A stretch of DNA of 64,000 nucleotides from Typhlomys cinereus (Eukaryota; Chordata; Mammalia; Rodentia; Platacanthomyidae). The stretch covers positions 1,190,919 through 1,254,918 of the forward strand of contig JALPQD010000517.1 of assembly GCA_023101885.1 (NCBI GenBank), given 5' to 3'. The notes under the pieces were generated by a model. That model was not told the origin of the DNA. It saw nothing but the letters and a program-made list of their open reading frames with translations, and ran no database searches. Positions 21,831-32,706 of this stretch are shown here, in pieces; positions within the stretch are counted from its first letter, which is position 1; the number at the start of each line of letters is the position of its first letter. The translations under genes and the position numbers were made by a program.

Positions 21831-22740
21831 AATGTAGATGTTTGGAATGCGGAAAACTGTTTTGTAACAATTATGTCCCAGGAGATACAGACGCTAATAT
21901 CCTGGGGCTTTGCTGTAATGAAATTTGGCCTCAAGTTATCAAGGTCATGTCTTGTACCCCAGTTTCAAGGTCTTGAGACCAGCATTTGGAAATAATATGC
22001 ACTTCAATTGTTGGACTTTTAGCTATCTTTGCCCTTCTAGCAAATCTGGCACTAGCATAAGTGTCCTTCAACTGGAACTTCAACATGATACCAAAGCAAG
22101 AAAATAAATGAGAAACAAATTCTGTGATTGAAATGAATTGGAATTGCTATGACCATAACCACCCTGAATGCACCCAATCTCCTTTGAAATGAACTAGAAT
22201 CAACACGCTTAACACTTGGAGACCAGTCAAACACCACCACAAATGGATATATTGGCTTCTGTGTGCATGGAAAATGCAAAAAGAAGTATGCATACTGCCC
22301 TACTGCAATCACAACTTTCAGGTGCATGTCAAATTAAACACTCTCCCCTTGAACTTTTTGAATTCTAAAGTAACTAGCTGTTGCGCAAAGTGAGTAGAGC
22401 AAGGGTGGCTGGAAAGTGGTGGTAACTGGGCTTTGAAGAGGTTCCTATAGGCAACTCTTCTGTGCTGACTAATTTGTATTTGCAATGCTTTGCTTCTCAA
22501 CAAATCTTTATTTAGAGTATTCTGAAAAGGAACTTAAATTCCTTAAGGAGCATCAGGTAGTCATCTAAATAAAGTGAATATATCAACAAGAAAGCAATTA
22601 TATATCTGCTGTGGTCCTAGAACATGGGTATTGTAAAGAAGAGGGAGACAGAGCTTGTGCAGTAGTGGCAAGTGTGTTGACGGGGTAACCAACTGTTCTC
22701 TGATTAGATTTGATGCCCACTCTAAAAAAAGGAATTCAGA
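21831..22740. other. Unique DNA, nothing recognised
   Basis: No repeat or gene was recognised. Confidence 0.4.
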
Positions 22741-22752
22741 TCTAATACTGTA

Positions 22753-22986
22753 GGGCTGGAGTGATGTCTCAGGGGTTAAGCCTTTACCTTCCAAGCAGAA
22801 GGAACTGAGTTTGGACCCCAGATCCCATGTTAAAATGTTGGGTGGAAATGGCAGTGGCCTGTACTTCTCACCTGGAAGGTAGAGCCTGGGAAACCCTAGA
22901 CCAAAGTGGCACACACAGTAACCTCTTCTGTATACCCCGCCACACACACATATACACTCAATCTACATGCAAAATAAATAAATAAG
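22753..22986 (+). mobile_element. B2-like SINE, complete
   Basis: The head GGGCTGGAGTGATGTCTCAG is intact apart from small changes. The body is followed by CACACACACATATACAC and AAATAAATAAATAAG. It is flanked by TCTAATACTGTA (22741-22752) and TCTTATACTGTA (22987-22998), a 12-bp duplication with one mismatch. Confidence 0.9.
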
Positions 22987-22998
22987 TCTTATACTGTA

Positions 22999-23594
22999 AA
23001 CCTACTCTGAGCCCATGACTGGGGAGATCATAAGCCTTCCTAGGAGGAAACTACTATTATTATTTTGTTAAGTGGACACGATGTGTCTGTCAGATTGACT
23101 TCTAAACAATTTTGTTTATGACCACAAAATAGTGCTACTGTTGCTACTGTCAGCTTTGGTCAGAGCAGATTTGGGAGGCAGCAGACAATGTTGACTTCAA
23201 AGACTATTAACTGATCAAAATACTTATAATAAATGGCTATCAAATGCCCACTCATAAACAGGATATCTAATACCCCTTCCCAATGCTTAGAGAACATTGA
23301 GGAAGAAGAATAAAGAATGTAGGAGCTATAATAGTTGGATTTCTACTAATTATATATACAGAGATATATTCTTAATTTATTATTTGATAATATTTTTAAT
23401 TGTTGGTATTTGAAATTTTAAAAAATTCTTATTGTGGCATATTAAGCATCCTAGGATCAAATTATAAAGAGATTGCATAAGCCAATAAATTCAAAGTTAA
23501 ATAGCATTGTAGCAATATACATAAAAATATTACCATAGTGATTTTTTTTAAATTACACATCTTGCATATGTCATCTCTTACCTTTTTTCTTTTT
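22999..23594. other. Unique AT-rich DNA, nothing recognised
   Basis: Strongly AT-rich (around 23330-23560), with no recognised repeat. Confidence 0.4.
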
Positions 23595-23786
23595 TGTTAT
23601 TTTAAGTGCTTATAGAGTCCAGACTCAACTGTGTAACTGTAGGTACTTGAGCTCCTGTTCCAATTGCCTTACCTTCTGAGGATTAGGAATCTGTGCCTGA
23701 TTCATGTAATCTTGGGGATTAAACTAAAGGCTTCACACATGCTAGGCAAATAGTCTACAAACTGAGCTACATCCCAACTACCCTCC
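23595..23786 (-). mobile_element. ID-B1 composite SINE, diverged
   Basis: The ID part in reverse is clear: GGGGATTAAACTAAAGGCTT, ACACATGCTAGGCAAATAG and AACTGAGCTACATCCC. The B1 part to its left is degraded. Confidence 0.7.
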
Positions 23787-24604
23787 CATCTCTATATACA
23801 GAACTTTAGAAAGATGGAAGTTTCTAACAAGACTGTAACTTTCTTTGGATTATAAAAGAAGAGACAGATTCTTTTTTCCACTAGAAAGTAAGTGAAATAC
23901 CATAACAGAAATTGAAAGCAGTGTTAGGTAACAGATTCCGCGCACATCTTAAAAATTGAAAGCTACCACTTGGGAGGGGTTGGAGCCCTGGGTTTTAATT
24001 TTTCTTACTCCTGATTCTTCATTAGAAAGTTCATAAGATTTATTGAAGGTATTGTCACAAAACTGTAAAGAAAATGAGAATTTGGACAAAGTTGGAAAGC
24101 AGACGAAATGTGGAAAAGGACTTAGAAAACTTGAGAAATCCAAGGGCATTGCAGAAAAATGAAATACCTGAGAAGCAACCTAGCTTTCCTGGCCCAGTCT
24201 GAGTGCTTGGGAACACAAGTGTGAGGTTATTTCTGGGAAAGCCCAAAGGGGCAGAACTATAAGGCATATAAATGTATGAGCACAATTAGATCTTGCGATC
24301 ACTTCTATAACCCCAATTCCATAGTGACCGGCTGATAACTTCTCTAAAAAAAAAAAAAAAACTGAAGTTTCCAGAGACAGCAAAATGAAGGGTCCTAATA
24401 CAGGAGGCCTAGGTGAGACCAGACACTGTACAAACAAAAGTAGAAGGGTAAGTGCTTACTTGCACACCAGAGAATGAACCTTAAAAACACTCTCCCTAGA
24501 ATGTCCCAGCACTTTAAAAGAGAAAGACTTAAGAGCCTGGCAAATTAAACAAATTACCCAGTTTGCAAAGTTCCATGTCGATAAGCCCCACTTTGGACCT
24601 CAGT
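23787..24604. other. Unique DNA, nothing recognised
   Basis: Only an A run at 24345-24361 stands out. Confidence 0.4.
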
Positions 24605-24740
24605 GACATAGTTAATCAGAAGTCAGTTCTTTCAGAAGACAGTTCTCTCCTTCCAATTTGTGGGCTTCTGGAAATTGAATGTAGGTCACCAGGTTTACAA
24701 ATAGGCAGCTTTATCCACTGAGCTATCTTACTGGTCCTCC
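24605..24740 (-). mobile_element. B3-type SINE fragment
   Basis: ACAGTTCTCTCCTTCCAATT, GAAATTGAATGTAGGTCACC and CTGAGCTATCTTACTGGTCC are a reversed B3 body and head. Confidence 0.75.
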
Positions 24741-24860
24741 ATTGTTAATCAAACACAGTCCACCCTGACTGAAGACACATCTGAGAGATGCATTAAGAAG
24801 AGAGAGAGCAAAAGACGTAACTGTGGAGAGAGACAACTCAGGAAAAAGAATTTACCATCT

Positions 24861-25035
24861 GGGGCTGGAGCTCGGCTGATAGGGTGTTTGTTTGGAGATT
24901 CACAAGCCCCAGGGTTCAAATGCCCAGAACCAAACAAACAGGAGTGATGGTTATATGTAAAGTCCTAGCCTTTGGGAGGTTTGGAGTAAGCCCTGACTAC
25001 ATAGGACCCTATCTCTCTAAGAAAAAATAAAAATA
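24861..25035 (+). mobile_element. ID-B1 composite SINE
   Basis: GGGGCTGGAGCTCGGCTGAT and CCCAGGGTTCAAATGCCCAG are the head. GTCCTAGCCTTTGGGAGG and CCCTATCTCTCTAAG are the B1 part with its A-rich tail. Confidence 0.75.
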
Positions 25036-25059
25036 GAAACTACATTACATTCAAATTCT

Positions 25060-25300
25060 TTTCAAAAATATTTTATTTGGTAAAGAAAGGAGACAGAGAC
25101 AGAGAGGGCAGAAGAGCAAGAGCGAGAGAGAGAGCGAGAGAGAGAACATGCGTAGATGTGCCACAGTGCATATGCGAAGGTCAGAGATCATTGGGAAAGT
25201 CAGTTCTCTCCTCCCACCAGATGGACTTCTGGGGATGAAACTCAGGTTGCAGGTTAGTGAGCAGGTAACTTCCCCCACTGGATTGTCTTATCGGGCTAGT
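25060..25300 (-). mobile_element. B3-type SINE with GA tract
   Basis: Tail TTATTTGGTAAAG, GA-rich stretch, GTCAGTTCTCTCCTCCCACC, GGGATGAAACTCAGGTTGC and a degraded reversed head near 25295. Confidence 0.8.
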
Positions 25301-25920
25301 GAAACACATTTCTTAAAGGAGTAATTTATTAAAGAATAAGAATGCATGAAAAAAAATTAGTCCAAGATTAATTCAAGAGAAAATGACAGATGCTGCAGGC
25401 AGACAGAGCCTGGCAGAATGGAACCCCTTACTCAGAAGAGCAGAGCAAGAGGGAAGAAAAGCTGTCACTATGAAACATCCACAGTAAAAAAGAAAAAATC
25501 GAAACTGAATTTGAAGAGCATATTTCACACCTAAAAGCACTTACCTAGAATAGTCAACATTCAGGCCTCCTCTAGTGGAATTTCTGGACTTGAGAGCCCT
25601 TTGGGACTTTAGACAAGGGTAACACCTTTAAAAGGGAAGAAAATTCTACTTTCTGCAGATGTTTCAGTGAACTTTAATGCTGGGAGGAAAGATCATCTAG
25701 GATTTTCAAGAGAAACAAACAGAGTCAAAGACTTGACAGCACAGGAAACTGACTTCTAACTATGGAGAAACCAGACAAGCCATTATCAGCATTATCAGGA
25801 AGAACTTAAGAAGTACTGTTCCCTGGGGGTCTTCTCTTCTCCTCCCACCCTACCCAGAAGTTTTCTTGATGAATCTCTTAAGGAAGACAACAAGAAGATA
25901 CTACATACAGAGTAACAACA
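25301..25920. other. Unique DNA, nothing recognised
   Basis: A-rich single-copy-looking DNA with no repeat or gene recognised. Confidence 0.4.
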
Positions 25921-26128
25921 ACTGGCTGCAGCTTAGTTGATAGAGAACTCAGCCAGTACCTGTGTCACCCTTTGTGGGATCCACAAGTGTAAAACCAGGT
26001 GTGGGACCCCTTGCCTATATCATTCCAGCGCTCTAGAGGTAAAAGGCAGAAGTACAAGGCCATCCTGGCTCTATAGCCAGTTTAAAGCCAGTATGGAAAA
26101 AATGAGTCTCTGCCTCAAAATAAATAGG
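25921..26128 (+). mobile_element. ID-B1 composite SINE (B4/RSINE1)
   Basis: CTGGCTGCAGCTTAGTTGAT opens a tRNA-like head. AACCAGGTGTGGGACCCC, TACAAGGCCATCCTGGCTCT and TCTGCCTCAAAATAAATAGG are the B1-like part and tail. Confidence 0.75.
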
Positions 26129-27615
26129 ACAGAAGCAGTTGGTACAGGCTTATATACACTGACAGTGTAAATGAGACAGATTTAATAACATATTTTCAAA
26201 AAATGTGATGAGGTAAGAAGATGGGAAAGAAAGGTGCAAAAAAAAAAAAAAAAGGTCTCCTTTGACCATCTTTAATTACTGAATGAAACAGGTGATAGGA
26301 TCTAACAAATCTTTTGTTTGGATTTCCCCTGTTGGCTTTTCACATATGATGCCAAAAGTGTAGTTTTAATAGTTTTACTCCTGTGTGGAAATAAAGCTAA
26401 TGATTGCCAGACATAAGACTTGTCACTATTTTTCAAAATTCCCCAAAACATATAGGTTCTGGATCTGGGCAATCTAACATATAAAGAGGTCTACATTAAA
26501 ACTCAGGGAAACATTAATTTTTTGCATGAAATTATTAAAAAGAATGTTTTTCATTAAAATGTTGGCTTCTAAAATTGTCTAAATTAAGTTTTAATAAGCA
26601 TCAAAGACTGTTTCATGTCAAAACAAAATCCAATAAAATTTCTGAAGAATGTATTCATAAAACAGCATTTTGATTTGGTCTGCAATGCCCACAATGAGGA
26701 GCTGTTTAAGTCGTTGGCATTCTGACCACTTGTTACTTTGTTTTATTATGTCTGTTAATTTTCTTACTAATACGTTCTAATAGTCCCTAGCGTATGTAAA
26801 AGAAAATGTGCTACAATCCACCCCAGCACTGTTCCACACGTTCTCTGAGTCAGCTTGTCTGAGTCGCATTGTCTCCTCCCCCCAACCCCCCCAAGGACTG
26901 CTCTGGGACGTGGCTTCCAGACACGTTCACTTTCCCAGCCGAACTGTGCTCACCCAGAGAAAATGAATCACACAATACCAAATCTGTGGCTCTTTAAATC
27001 CTGTTGAGCTTGTTTCTGTGGAGTGCAAATGTCTCTCTCACACAGACATAGGAACAGGAGAAAGATGGGGTTTCTCTGCCCCTGTAACATTTGATTGACA
27101 CTCTGAGCCAGGCATGTGTGTTATTTGATTTCCAAGGTGGACGCTTAGCCCGCTCATTTCTTCACATATCAATTTAACATCCGTATTGATCTGTTTGTAA
27201 AGGACCTGAAGGGAAAAGCATGTATTTGCTCAATATTGATCCATTCAAAAGAATGTCTCCTTAGCTTGTGAGGGGATGACCCACAGAAAGAATTTATTTT
27301 TTCACCTGAGAGCTTCTTGAACTGACGGCTTCATCAATTATACATGAGAATGTTTGCTTCCCAGCACAAAGATTACCTTTGGCACCCTTCGTGGGAATGA
27401 ATATCCATTAGGGATGGGATTTGTGGGGAGACAATATTTTTAAGACTTACTGGAAATCTTTGTTAACAATTTTATGTCTATTCTATGGAGTGGGAGGGAT
27501 GTGCCCTAATTAATTGAGAAATGAAGAAAGGAGACAAATATGCCCAAAACTGTAATAAGCACATTTCTCATCCCTCCTTTGTGTGGTCGAGACAAAAGAA
27601 ATTTTAAAAAGAACA
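26129..27615. other. Long repeat-poor block, possible conserved non-coding DNA
   Basis: From about 26270 to 27600 I see no SINE, LTR or LINE, in a window where the gaps between SINEs are often under 500 bp. No coding signal was recognised. The block contains a C run (26878-26891) and many AT-rich motifs. Confidence 0.4.
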
Positions 27616-27619
27616 GGAT

Positions 27620-27830
27620 CCGGGGGTACAGCCTCATCATCCCAACTGCTTGGGAGGCTGAGGAGTTTGTGTGCAGGGATTACGGAGTGAGATCAAGGCC
27701 AAACTGAGCAATTTACTGAGACTGGTCCTAAAGTAAAAAGCAAAAAGACAGCTGAGGATATAGTTCAGTGATAGAGCACTTGTCTAGCATGTGTGAGACC
27801 CTAAGTTCAATCCCTAGTATCGCAAAAGAA
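27620..27830 (+). mobile_element. B1 followed by an ID element
   Basis: The B1-like part (CCCAACTGCTTGGGAGGCTG ... AACTGAGCAATTTACTGAGA) is followed by a clear ID element at 27750-27830: GCTGAGGATATAGTTCAG, AGAGCACTTGTCTAGCATG, TTCAATCCCTAGTATCGC and an A tail. The order is the reverse of the usual ID-B1 fusion, so this is probably two adjacent insertions. Confidence 0.8.
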
Positions 27831-27898
27831 GATGAAAGGACAGTTTTAAAAAAGAAAGAAAAAAATTAAAAGCAGATTTTAAAAATACATTAAAGGAG

Positions 27899-28150
27899 GG
27901 CTGGAGAGATGGCTCAGAGGCTAAGATTTTGCCTCAAAAACAGAAGGACCTGAGTTCAGATCCCAGAGTCCACACAAAAATGCTAGGCCAAGAGCACAGT
28001 GGCCTGAATTCCTGGATCTGGAAAATCCCAGGGGAAACAAAAAGGAGGTAGAAACAAATCAGGATGATTCCTGAAGTCCTTCTTGGTCTTCCATAGGCAT
28101 ATACAGTGCCCTCTGATACACACACCCACAAAATAAATAAATAAGTAAAA
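27899..28150 (+). mobile_element. B2-like SINE, complete head
   Basis: GGGCTGGAGAGATGGCTCAG to AATAAATAAATAAGTAAAAT. A short CACACACCC tail precedes the A-rich end. Older than the copy fused to its 3' end. Confidence 0.9.
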
Positions 28151-28156
28151 TAAAAT

Positions 28157-28341
28157 AAGCCTCTGCCTTGCAGGCAGAAAGTCCTGAGTTCGGATCCTAG
28201 ACCCCACATATAGAGGCCAGGCTGAAGGGGGGGGCTGCGTTTCTGGTCCTGGTAGGGCGGAGCCTGTGAATCCCCGGGCAGAGTAAACAAGGAGGAGGTA
28301 GAGGCGTCCATGGTGGTTCCAGAATTGTCCGTGGTTCTACA

Positions 28342-28373
<32 letters not shown>

Positions 28374-28500
28374 TACACATACATACACACACACATACAT
28401 TCACACACATACACATACATACACACACACATACATTCACACACATACGTACACACACATACATACACATGCACACACACACATACATGCACAATTGAAT
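28157..28500 (+). mobile_element. B2-like SINE, young but headless
   Basis: It starts in the middle of the tRNA head (AGCCTCTGCCTTGCAGGCAG), so the first 26 or so bases with most of the A box are missing. The body is close to the youngest copies. The tail (28340-28493) is a 150-base CA run with ATACAT interruptions, ending in AATTGAATAAATAATT. It joins the A-rich end of the previous SINE directly, giving a tail-to-head tandem. Confidence 0.9.
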
Positions 28501-28518
28501 AAATAATTTAAAAAAAAT

Positions 28519-28619
28519 GAACTAGGGCCAATGAGATAAAGCACCTACCCACAAACCTGGATACCTGAGTTTGATTCCCTGAGCCCACATAATGGAAGGA
28601 GAGAACCAACTTCCGAAAG

Positions 28620-28662
<43 letters not shown>

Positions 28663-28690
28663 TTCTAAGAAATAAATAAATAAAATTTTT
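28519..28690 (+). mobile_element. B3-type SINE
   Basis: GGGCCAATGAGATAAAGCAC, TGAGTTTGATTCCCTGAGCC and GAAGGAGAGAACCAACTTCC, a CT run (28622-28656) and AAATAAATAAATAAA. Confidence 0.85.
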
Positions 28691-28704
28691 TTGAAAAAAA
28701 AAAC

Positions 28705-28850
28705 TGTAGGCTGATGTGGTGGCAACACCATGATCCCAGCACTTGAAGGCTAAGTGTAGAAGATGAGGCACGTGGCCGACTAGTCTATATTTCATGGTTT
28801 AGGCCAACCTGAACTACACAATAAAATAAAAACAAAACAAAACAAACATC
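28705..28850 (+). mobile_element. B1 SINE
   Basis: GGCTGATGTGGTGGCAACAC, TGATCCCAGCACTTGAAGGC and AGGCCAACCTGAACTACACA, with an A-rich tail containing AAACAAAACAAAC. Confidence 0.75.
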
Positions 28851-30873
28851 CAACAAAAATGGAAACATATACACACACAGACACACACACACACATATAC
28901 ATAAGCCCCTGTATTTAAATAGTGGGGAGCCTCCCACTTGGGAAGGGTAAAGGTTGAAACAGAAGATACATCCCAGTCATTGCAGAAATGTTTTTCTCCA
29001 ACAATATTAAAAAAGAAATTCATGCCAAGTGATACAAAAGAGGGATAAAAGTGACACTATCTTTCAAATTCATTTAAAGAAAACTGAAAATGGACCTTTC
29101 TTGGATAAATATAACCCATTTGTAGGCAACACAGTAAGATTTTACCTAACATAGCAATTGGATTCACTCTCCCTTCTTCACATGTTATAATTTTCAGTAG
29201 TTATGAGTAAAAAAAGCATCTCTATTTTTAGTGTTTGTTTTCCATATAAAAATAGTTTCTGTGCTTTGAAGAGGAATTTGGACCTGATGCTATAGTCACC
29301 TGCAAATTCAAAGCATGGGGCAAAGCAAGGGAAAGTATTACTCAGATCTAAAGGGAGAGCTCCCTGGTATCTACACTATGCTTCCCCAGAATTCCTGTCA
29401 GTTCTCATTAAGGGAGGCGACACAGCAAAGTCCCTCTTACTATGAACTTTGCGTCTCCCTGAGGACCAGACAGTTCCTAAGAAGCCTGCGATCTGCCATG
29501 CCTTGTCCGATTTTAGAAGCATACACAAGCAAACTTCATTTGAACATATTCCAAGTAGTAGGGCATTTTCTGTAGGAAGGATTTTAAGGGAGACAGTGAG
29601 GTTATTATCTCCCGCATGACACACTTCACAGACCACGCCCAGCTAATTCCAGCTTGCACTAACTGTCCAATTTCCAGCTACAGCCAGCCAAGGGACTCAC
29701 TTCTCGGATGTTATTCACTTTGATGACTGTGAAAAAAAGAATGACCGACAGCAGTGAATATAGAGAATTTGGTAATATTTTCAAAAGAAAAGGGGGGATG
29801 GGAGTTGCACAATTCTTTCAAATTGCCCATTAGTGGGAAATGAGTATGTACTCTTAAAGAAAGGCATAATGGTTGTACAGAACATGAAGAAGTTTCACAG
29901 AAACTGAAGTTCCTGGTTCAACCAATAGGTTACTTTTTTTTTTTTTTTGCAGTCAGCTCTTCATTTTTTTTTTTTTTTGCTCACAAAAATGCATGTTATT
30001 TGTCTGTATCATGCTGTTCTAAAATATGGTGATAGAATAGTTAAATCAATTTAATTTATGTATGCATGGCTTTACAATCTTGTCTTTATTTTGTGGTAAG
30101 AAGAATTTAAAGCATACTCCCTTAGCAATTTTTATTAAGATTATGTTACCTAGAAAATTTGTATTCATGACAGTTTAAAACAAGGATATATCTCTCCATA
30201 TCCATTCCTAGACTCAAATCTCTCTCCTGACATCTTCAGAACCTCTTTGCCTCTAAACTTTTCTTGATAACAAAGACTTTCTTAATGAATATTACAGAGG
30301 GCAATAGGAAAAAAGAAGTTCCTTAGACACATGCACTTTAGAAATCCTACTTTGACCATTTTTAATTCTTTGGCATTGTATACATTGTATACAAAGTGTC
30401 CTGATACATTCACTCCTCGATTTCCCCCCTGAAAGTCCCCAACATTACCCTCTCTAGCTTTCAAGTTCTCTTAGATGGAACAGTATTAAAATACTCACTC
30501 ACTGTAGAGATTTTCTGATCCTTTACTCTGTTAAAATGCTTGACAAATGTCCAAGAAGGAAATGCAGAAATGCAGTGTTCCTCAGAATTGTCTAATACTG
30601 ATCCCCAATATCTGAAATCAATGTTCCTAAGTCTACAGGTAACTGTCAAATTGACATTCCACATGAAGAAGCAATTCTGTCCAGCACTTTTAGGGTCATA
30701 TTAGCTGCAGAATGAAGTCTAGATGGACAAATGACACACTCTACAAGGTGTCAAACAGCTTGCAAATATTTCCGTCAATTTTCTTCACTCTCCCTTTCTT
30801 GAGCCATTTGAATTCACTCTAGCATCTTATCCCTTTGCTCTCCTTCATACAACCTGACATGCTTTTATTAATG
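28851..30873. other. Mostly unique DNA
   Basis: A CA tract lies at 28868-28893 and T runs at 29934-29949 and 29966-29979. The rest looks single-copy and repeat-poor for 2 kb. The 86-codon frames on both strands around 29315-29636 overlap each other and match nothing known. Confidence 0.4.
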
Positions 30874-30891
30874 TCATTACTATTATTTTCT

Positions 30892-30936
30892 TTTTTTATT
30901 TTTTATTATTTATTATTTATTCAATTATGCGTGTGT

Positions 30937-30992
<56 letters not shown>

Positions 30993-31196
30993 CCACGGAT
31001 GAATTCGGGAACCACCATGGACCGCCTCCACTCCTCTTTGTTTACTCTGCCCGGGGATTCACAGGCTCTGCCCTACCAGGACCAGAAACGCAGCCCCTGC
31101 TTCCACCCGGCGTCTATATGTGGGGTCTAGGATTCGAACTCAGAACTTTCCGCCTGCAAGGCAGAGGCTTAACCCCTGAGCCACCTCTCCAGCCTT
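30892..31196 (-). mobile_element. Young B2-like SINE, reference copy of the family
   Basis: Bounded by a perfect 18-bp duplication, TCATTACTATTATTTTCT, at 30874-30891 and 31197-31214. On the minus strand it has a tRNA-derived head (GGCTGGAGAGGTGGCTCAGG), a body of about 130 bp (with GGTCCTGGTAGGGCAGAGCC and GGAACCACCATGG... in reverse order on the plus strand), a (CA)n tail of about 60 bases, and an A/T-rich end. Intact A and B boxes suggest that it could be transcribed by RNA polymerase III. The head is like that of rodent B2, but the body and CA tail differ from mouse B2, so this is a lineage-specific B2-type family. Confidence 0.95.
31131..31183 (-). promoter_or_regulatory. Internal Pol III promoter (A and B boxes) of the 30892 SINE
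   Basis: On the minus strand the A box reads TGGCTCAGGGG (31173-31183, fitting TRGYNNARNNG) and the B box GTTCGAATC (31131-31139), with spacing normal for tRNA-derived SINEs. Both match consensus, which fits a recently active copy. Confidence 0.8.
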
Positions 31197-31214
31197 TCAT
31201 TACTATTATTTTCT

Positions 31215-31410
31215 GAGACAAGGTCTCAAGTAGCTCAGATTAGTCTCAAACTCACAGAATGACCTTGAACTTCTGATTCTCTTTTCTCTACCTCTGGAGT
31301 GCTTCATTCGTTTACAGATAAGTGCAACCATGCTCATTTTATGCTGTACTGAATCCAATGAGGGAATTGATGGATGCTAGGCAAGTGCTCCACTGACTAA
31401 ACTATATCCC
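31215..31410 (-). mobile_element. ID-B1 composite SINE (B4/RSINE1)
   Basis: TGAGACAAGGTCTCAAGTAG, CTCAGATTAGTCTCAAACTC and GACCTTGAACTTCTGATTC are reversed B1. GGATGCTAGGCAAGTGCTCC and ACTGACTAAACTATATCCC are a reversed ID head. The young SINE at 30892 inserted at its A-tail side, a common pattern. Confidence 0.8.
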
Positions 31411-31672
31411 TAATAATATGATATTTTTGATCCCAGTTTGACCCCCTAAGACCTTGATACTCCAGCTCCCTACTTCGTGCAGCATCCTGTGAGAACCTAA
31501 GCTTTGCCATGGACTTGAAAAAGGACTCTTTCCTACCTAGGCAGTTAAGGACTTCTGGCAGTCGACTCAACTTTTACTTACATTTTTGCTTACCAACACC
31601 AACAATGGCTCTGGAAAGATAAGGTTGTTACTTATTATAGCATATCCAAGAACAGATGTAAAGTAAGTATAC
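31411..31672. other. Unique DNA, nothing recognised
   Basis: No repeat or gene was recognised. Confidence 0.4.
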
Positions 31673-31720
31673 GAGCACACACACACACGTGTGTGTGTGT
31701 GTGCGCGTATGTGTGTGTGT
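31673..31720. repeat. Palindromic (AC)n(GT)n tract
   Basis: Bases 31677-31700 are (AC)6(GT)6, a perfect 24-base palindrome centred between 31688 and 31689. TGCGCGTATGTGTGTGTG follows. It can form a hairpin, cruciform or Z-DNA. Confidence 0.95.
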
Positions 31721-31771
31721 TACAATAAAGAGGACTCTAGTACTTGTTTTCTCCTGTCAAAATGAAGAGAA

Positions 31772-32019
31772 GGGATTGGAGAGATGGCTCAAGGGTTACT
31801 TAAGCCTCTGTCTGGAAAGCAGAAGGACTTAGGTTCAGATCCCGTGTAAAAATGACAGGGGTAAATGGCCTTGGAAGGCAGAGCCCTGGAAATCCCAGAG
31901 AAAAGCAAAAAGGTGGTAGAACAATCCAGGATAATTTCTGAAGTCACTCTTGGTCCTCCACAGGCACACACAGTGTCATCTTATATACACAGATAACATA
32001 CACATACAGGCATACAAAA
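31772..32019 (+). mobile_element. B2-like SINE with 13-bp target duplication
   Basis: Flanked by AAAATGAAGAGAA at 31759-31771 and 32020-32032. The head GGGATTGGAGAGATGGCTCA carries a small insertion (GGTTACTTAAG), and the tail has only short CACA and CATA units. Confidence 0.9.
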
Positions 32020-32142
32020 AAAATGAAGAGAAATATAAAACCATCCTAAAATTTTTTATTAAATTATTTAGATTTGATGACATAAATTCAGTCAGGAATG
32101 AATAGAACTATGAGTCTATCTACCATTGAATTTTAGCATGCT

Positions 32143-32380
32143 GGATTGGAGAGATGGCTCAGGGGTTAAGCCTATGCCTCACAAGCAGAAGGTCCTGAGT
32201 TCCATTCCCAAATTCCACATAAAAATGCCAGGCAGAAATGGCTGCAGACAACACTTCCTACCCTGGAAGGAGGGGTCTGAGAAACTCCAGAGCAAAGCAG
32301 AAAGGAGGTAGCACAAGCCAGGGTGATTCCCGAAGTCACAGTGCTCTCTGATTCACAAGGTATCCCGCTCAACATCAATT
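32143..32380 (+). mobile_element. B2-like SINE without CA tail
   Basis: TGGATTGGAGAGATGGCTCA to the body end (GAAGTCACAGTGCTCTCTG); the CA tail is replaced by ordinary sequence. A further SINE follows 15 bases downstream. Confidence 0.85.
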
Positions 32381-32395
32381 AAGATTCCGTAAATA

Positions 32396-32614
32396 GGGCT
32401 GGAGAGATGGCTCAGGGGTTATTAAGACTGTCTCCCAAGCAGAAGGTCCTGAGTTCAGATCCCAGATCCCACTTTAAAAAATGCCAGGAGGAAATAGTGG
32501 CAGCCTGCACTTCCAGCCCTAGTGGATGGAGCCTGGGAAATCCTAGAGTAAAGCAAGAAAACACACACACACACACACACGCGCACACGCACACACACTA
32601 AATTATATATACAT

Positions 32615-32659
<45 letters not shown>

Positions 32660-32691
32660 TATATATATATAATGAAATTAGTTCTTTAAAA
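32396..32691 (+). mobile_element. B2-like SINE with 15-bp target duplication
   Basis: AAGATTCCGTAAATA (32381-32395) and AAGATTCCTTAAATA (32692-32706) flank a copy with an intact head. The tail is two CA tracts (about 32561-32598 and 32616-32652) separated by an AT-rich stretch. It is the third same-strand SINE of this family in under 1 kb. Confidence 0.92.
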
Positions 32692-32706
32692 AAGATTCCT
32701 TAAATA

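Noticed and set aside
27934..28494. 186-codon Cys-Val-rich protein on the minus strand
   Set aside because: It is the reverse of two adjacent CA-tailed SINEs, and similar frames occur wherever that family lies.
31131..31183. A true tRNA gene from the A and B boxes
   Set aside because: The boxes belong to the SINE head. There is no acceptor stem or CCA-end structure, and the body continues into a CA tail.
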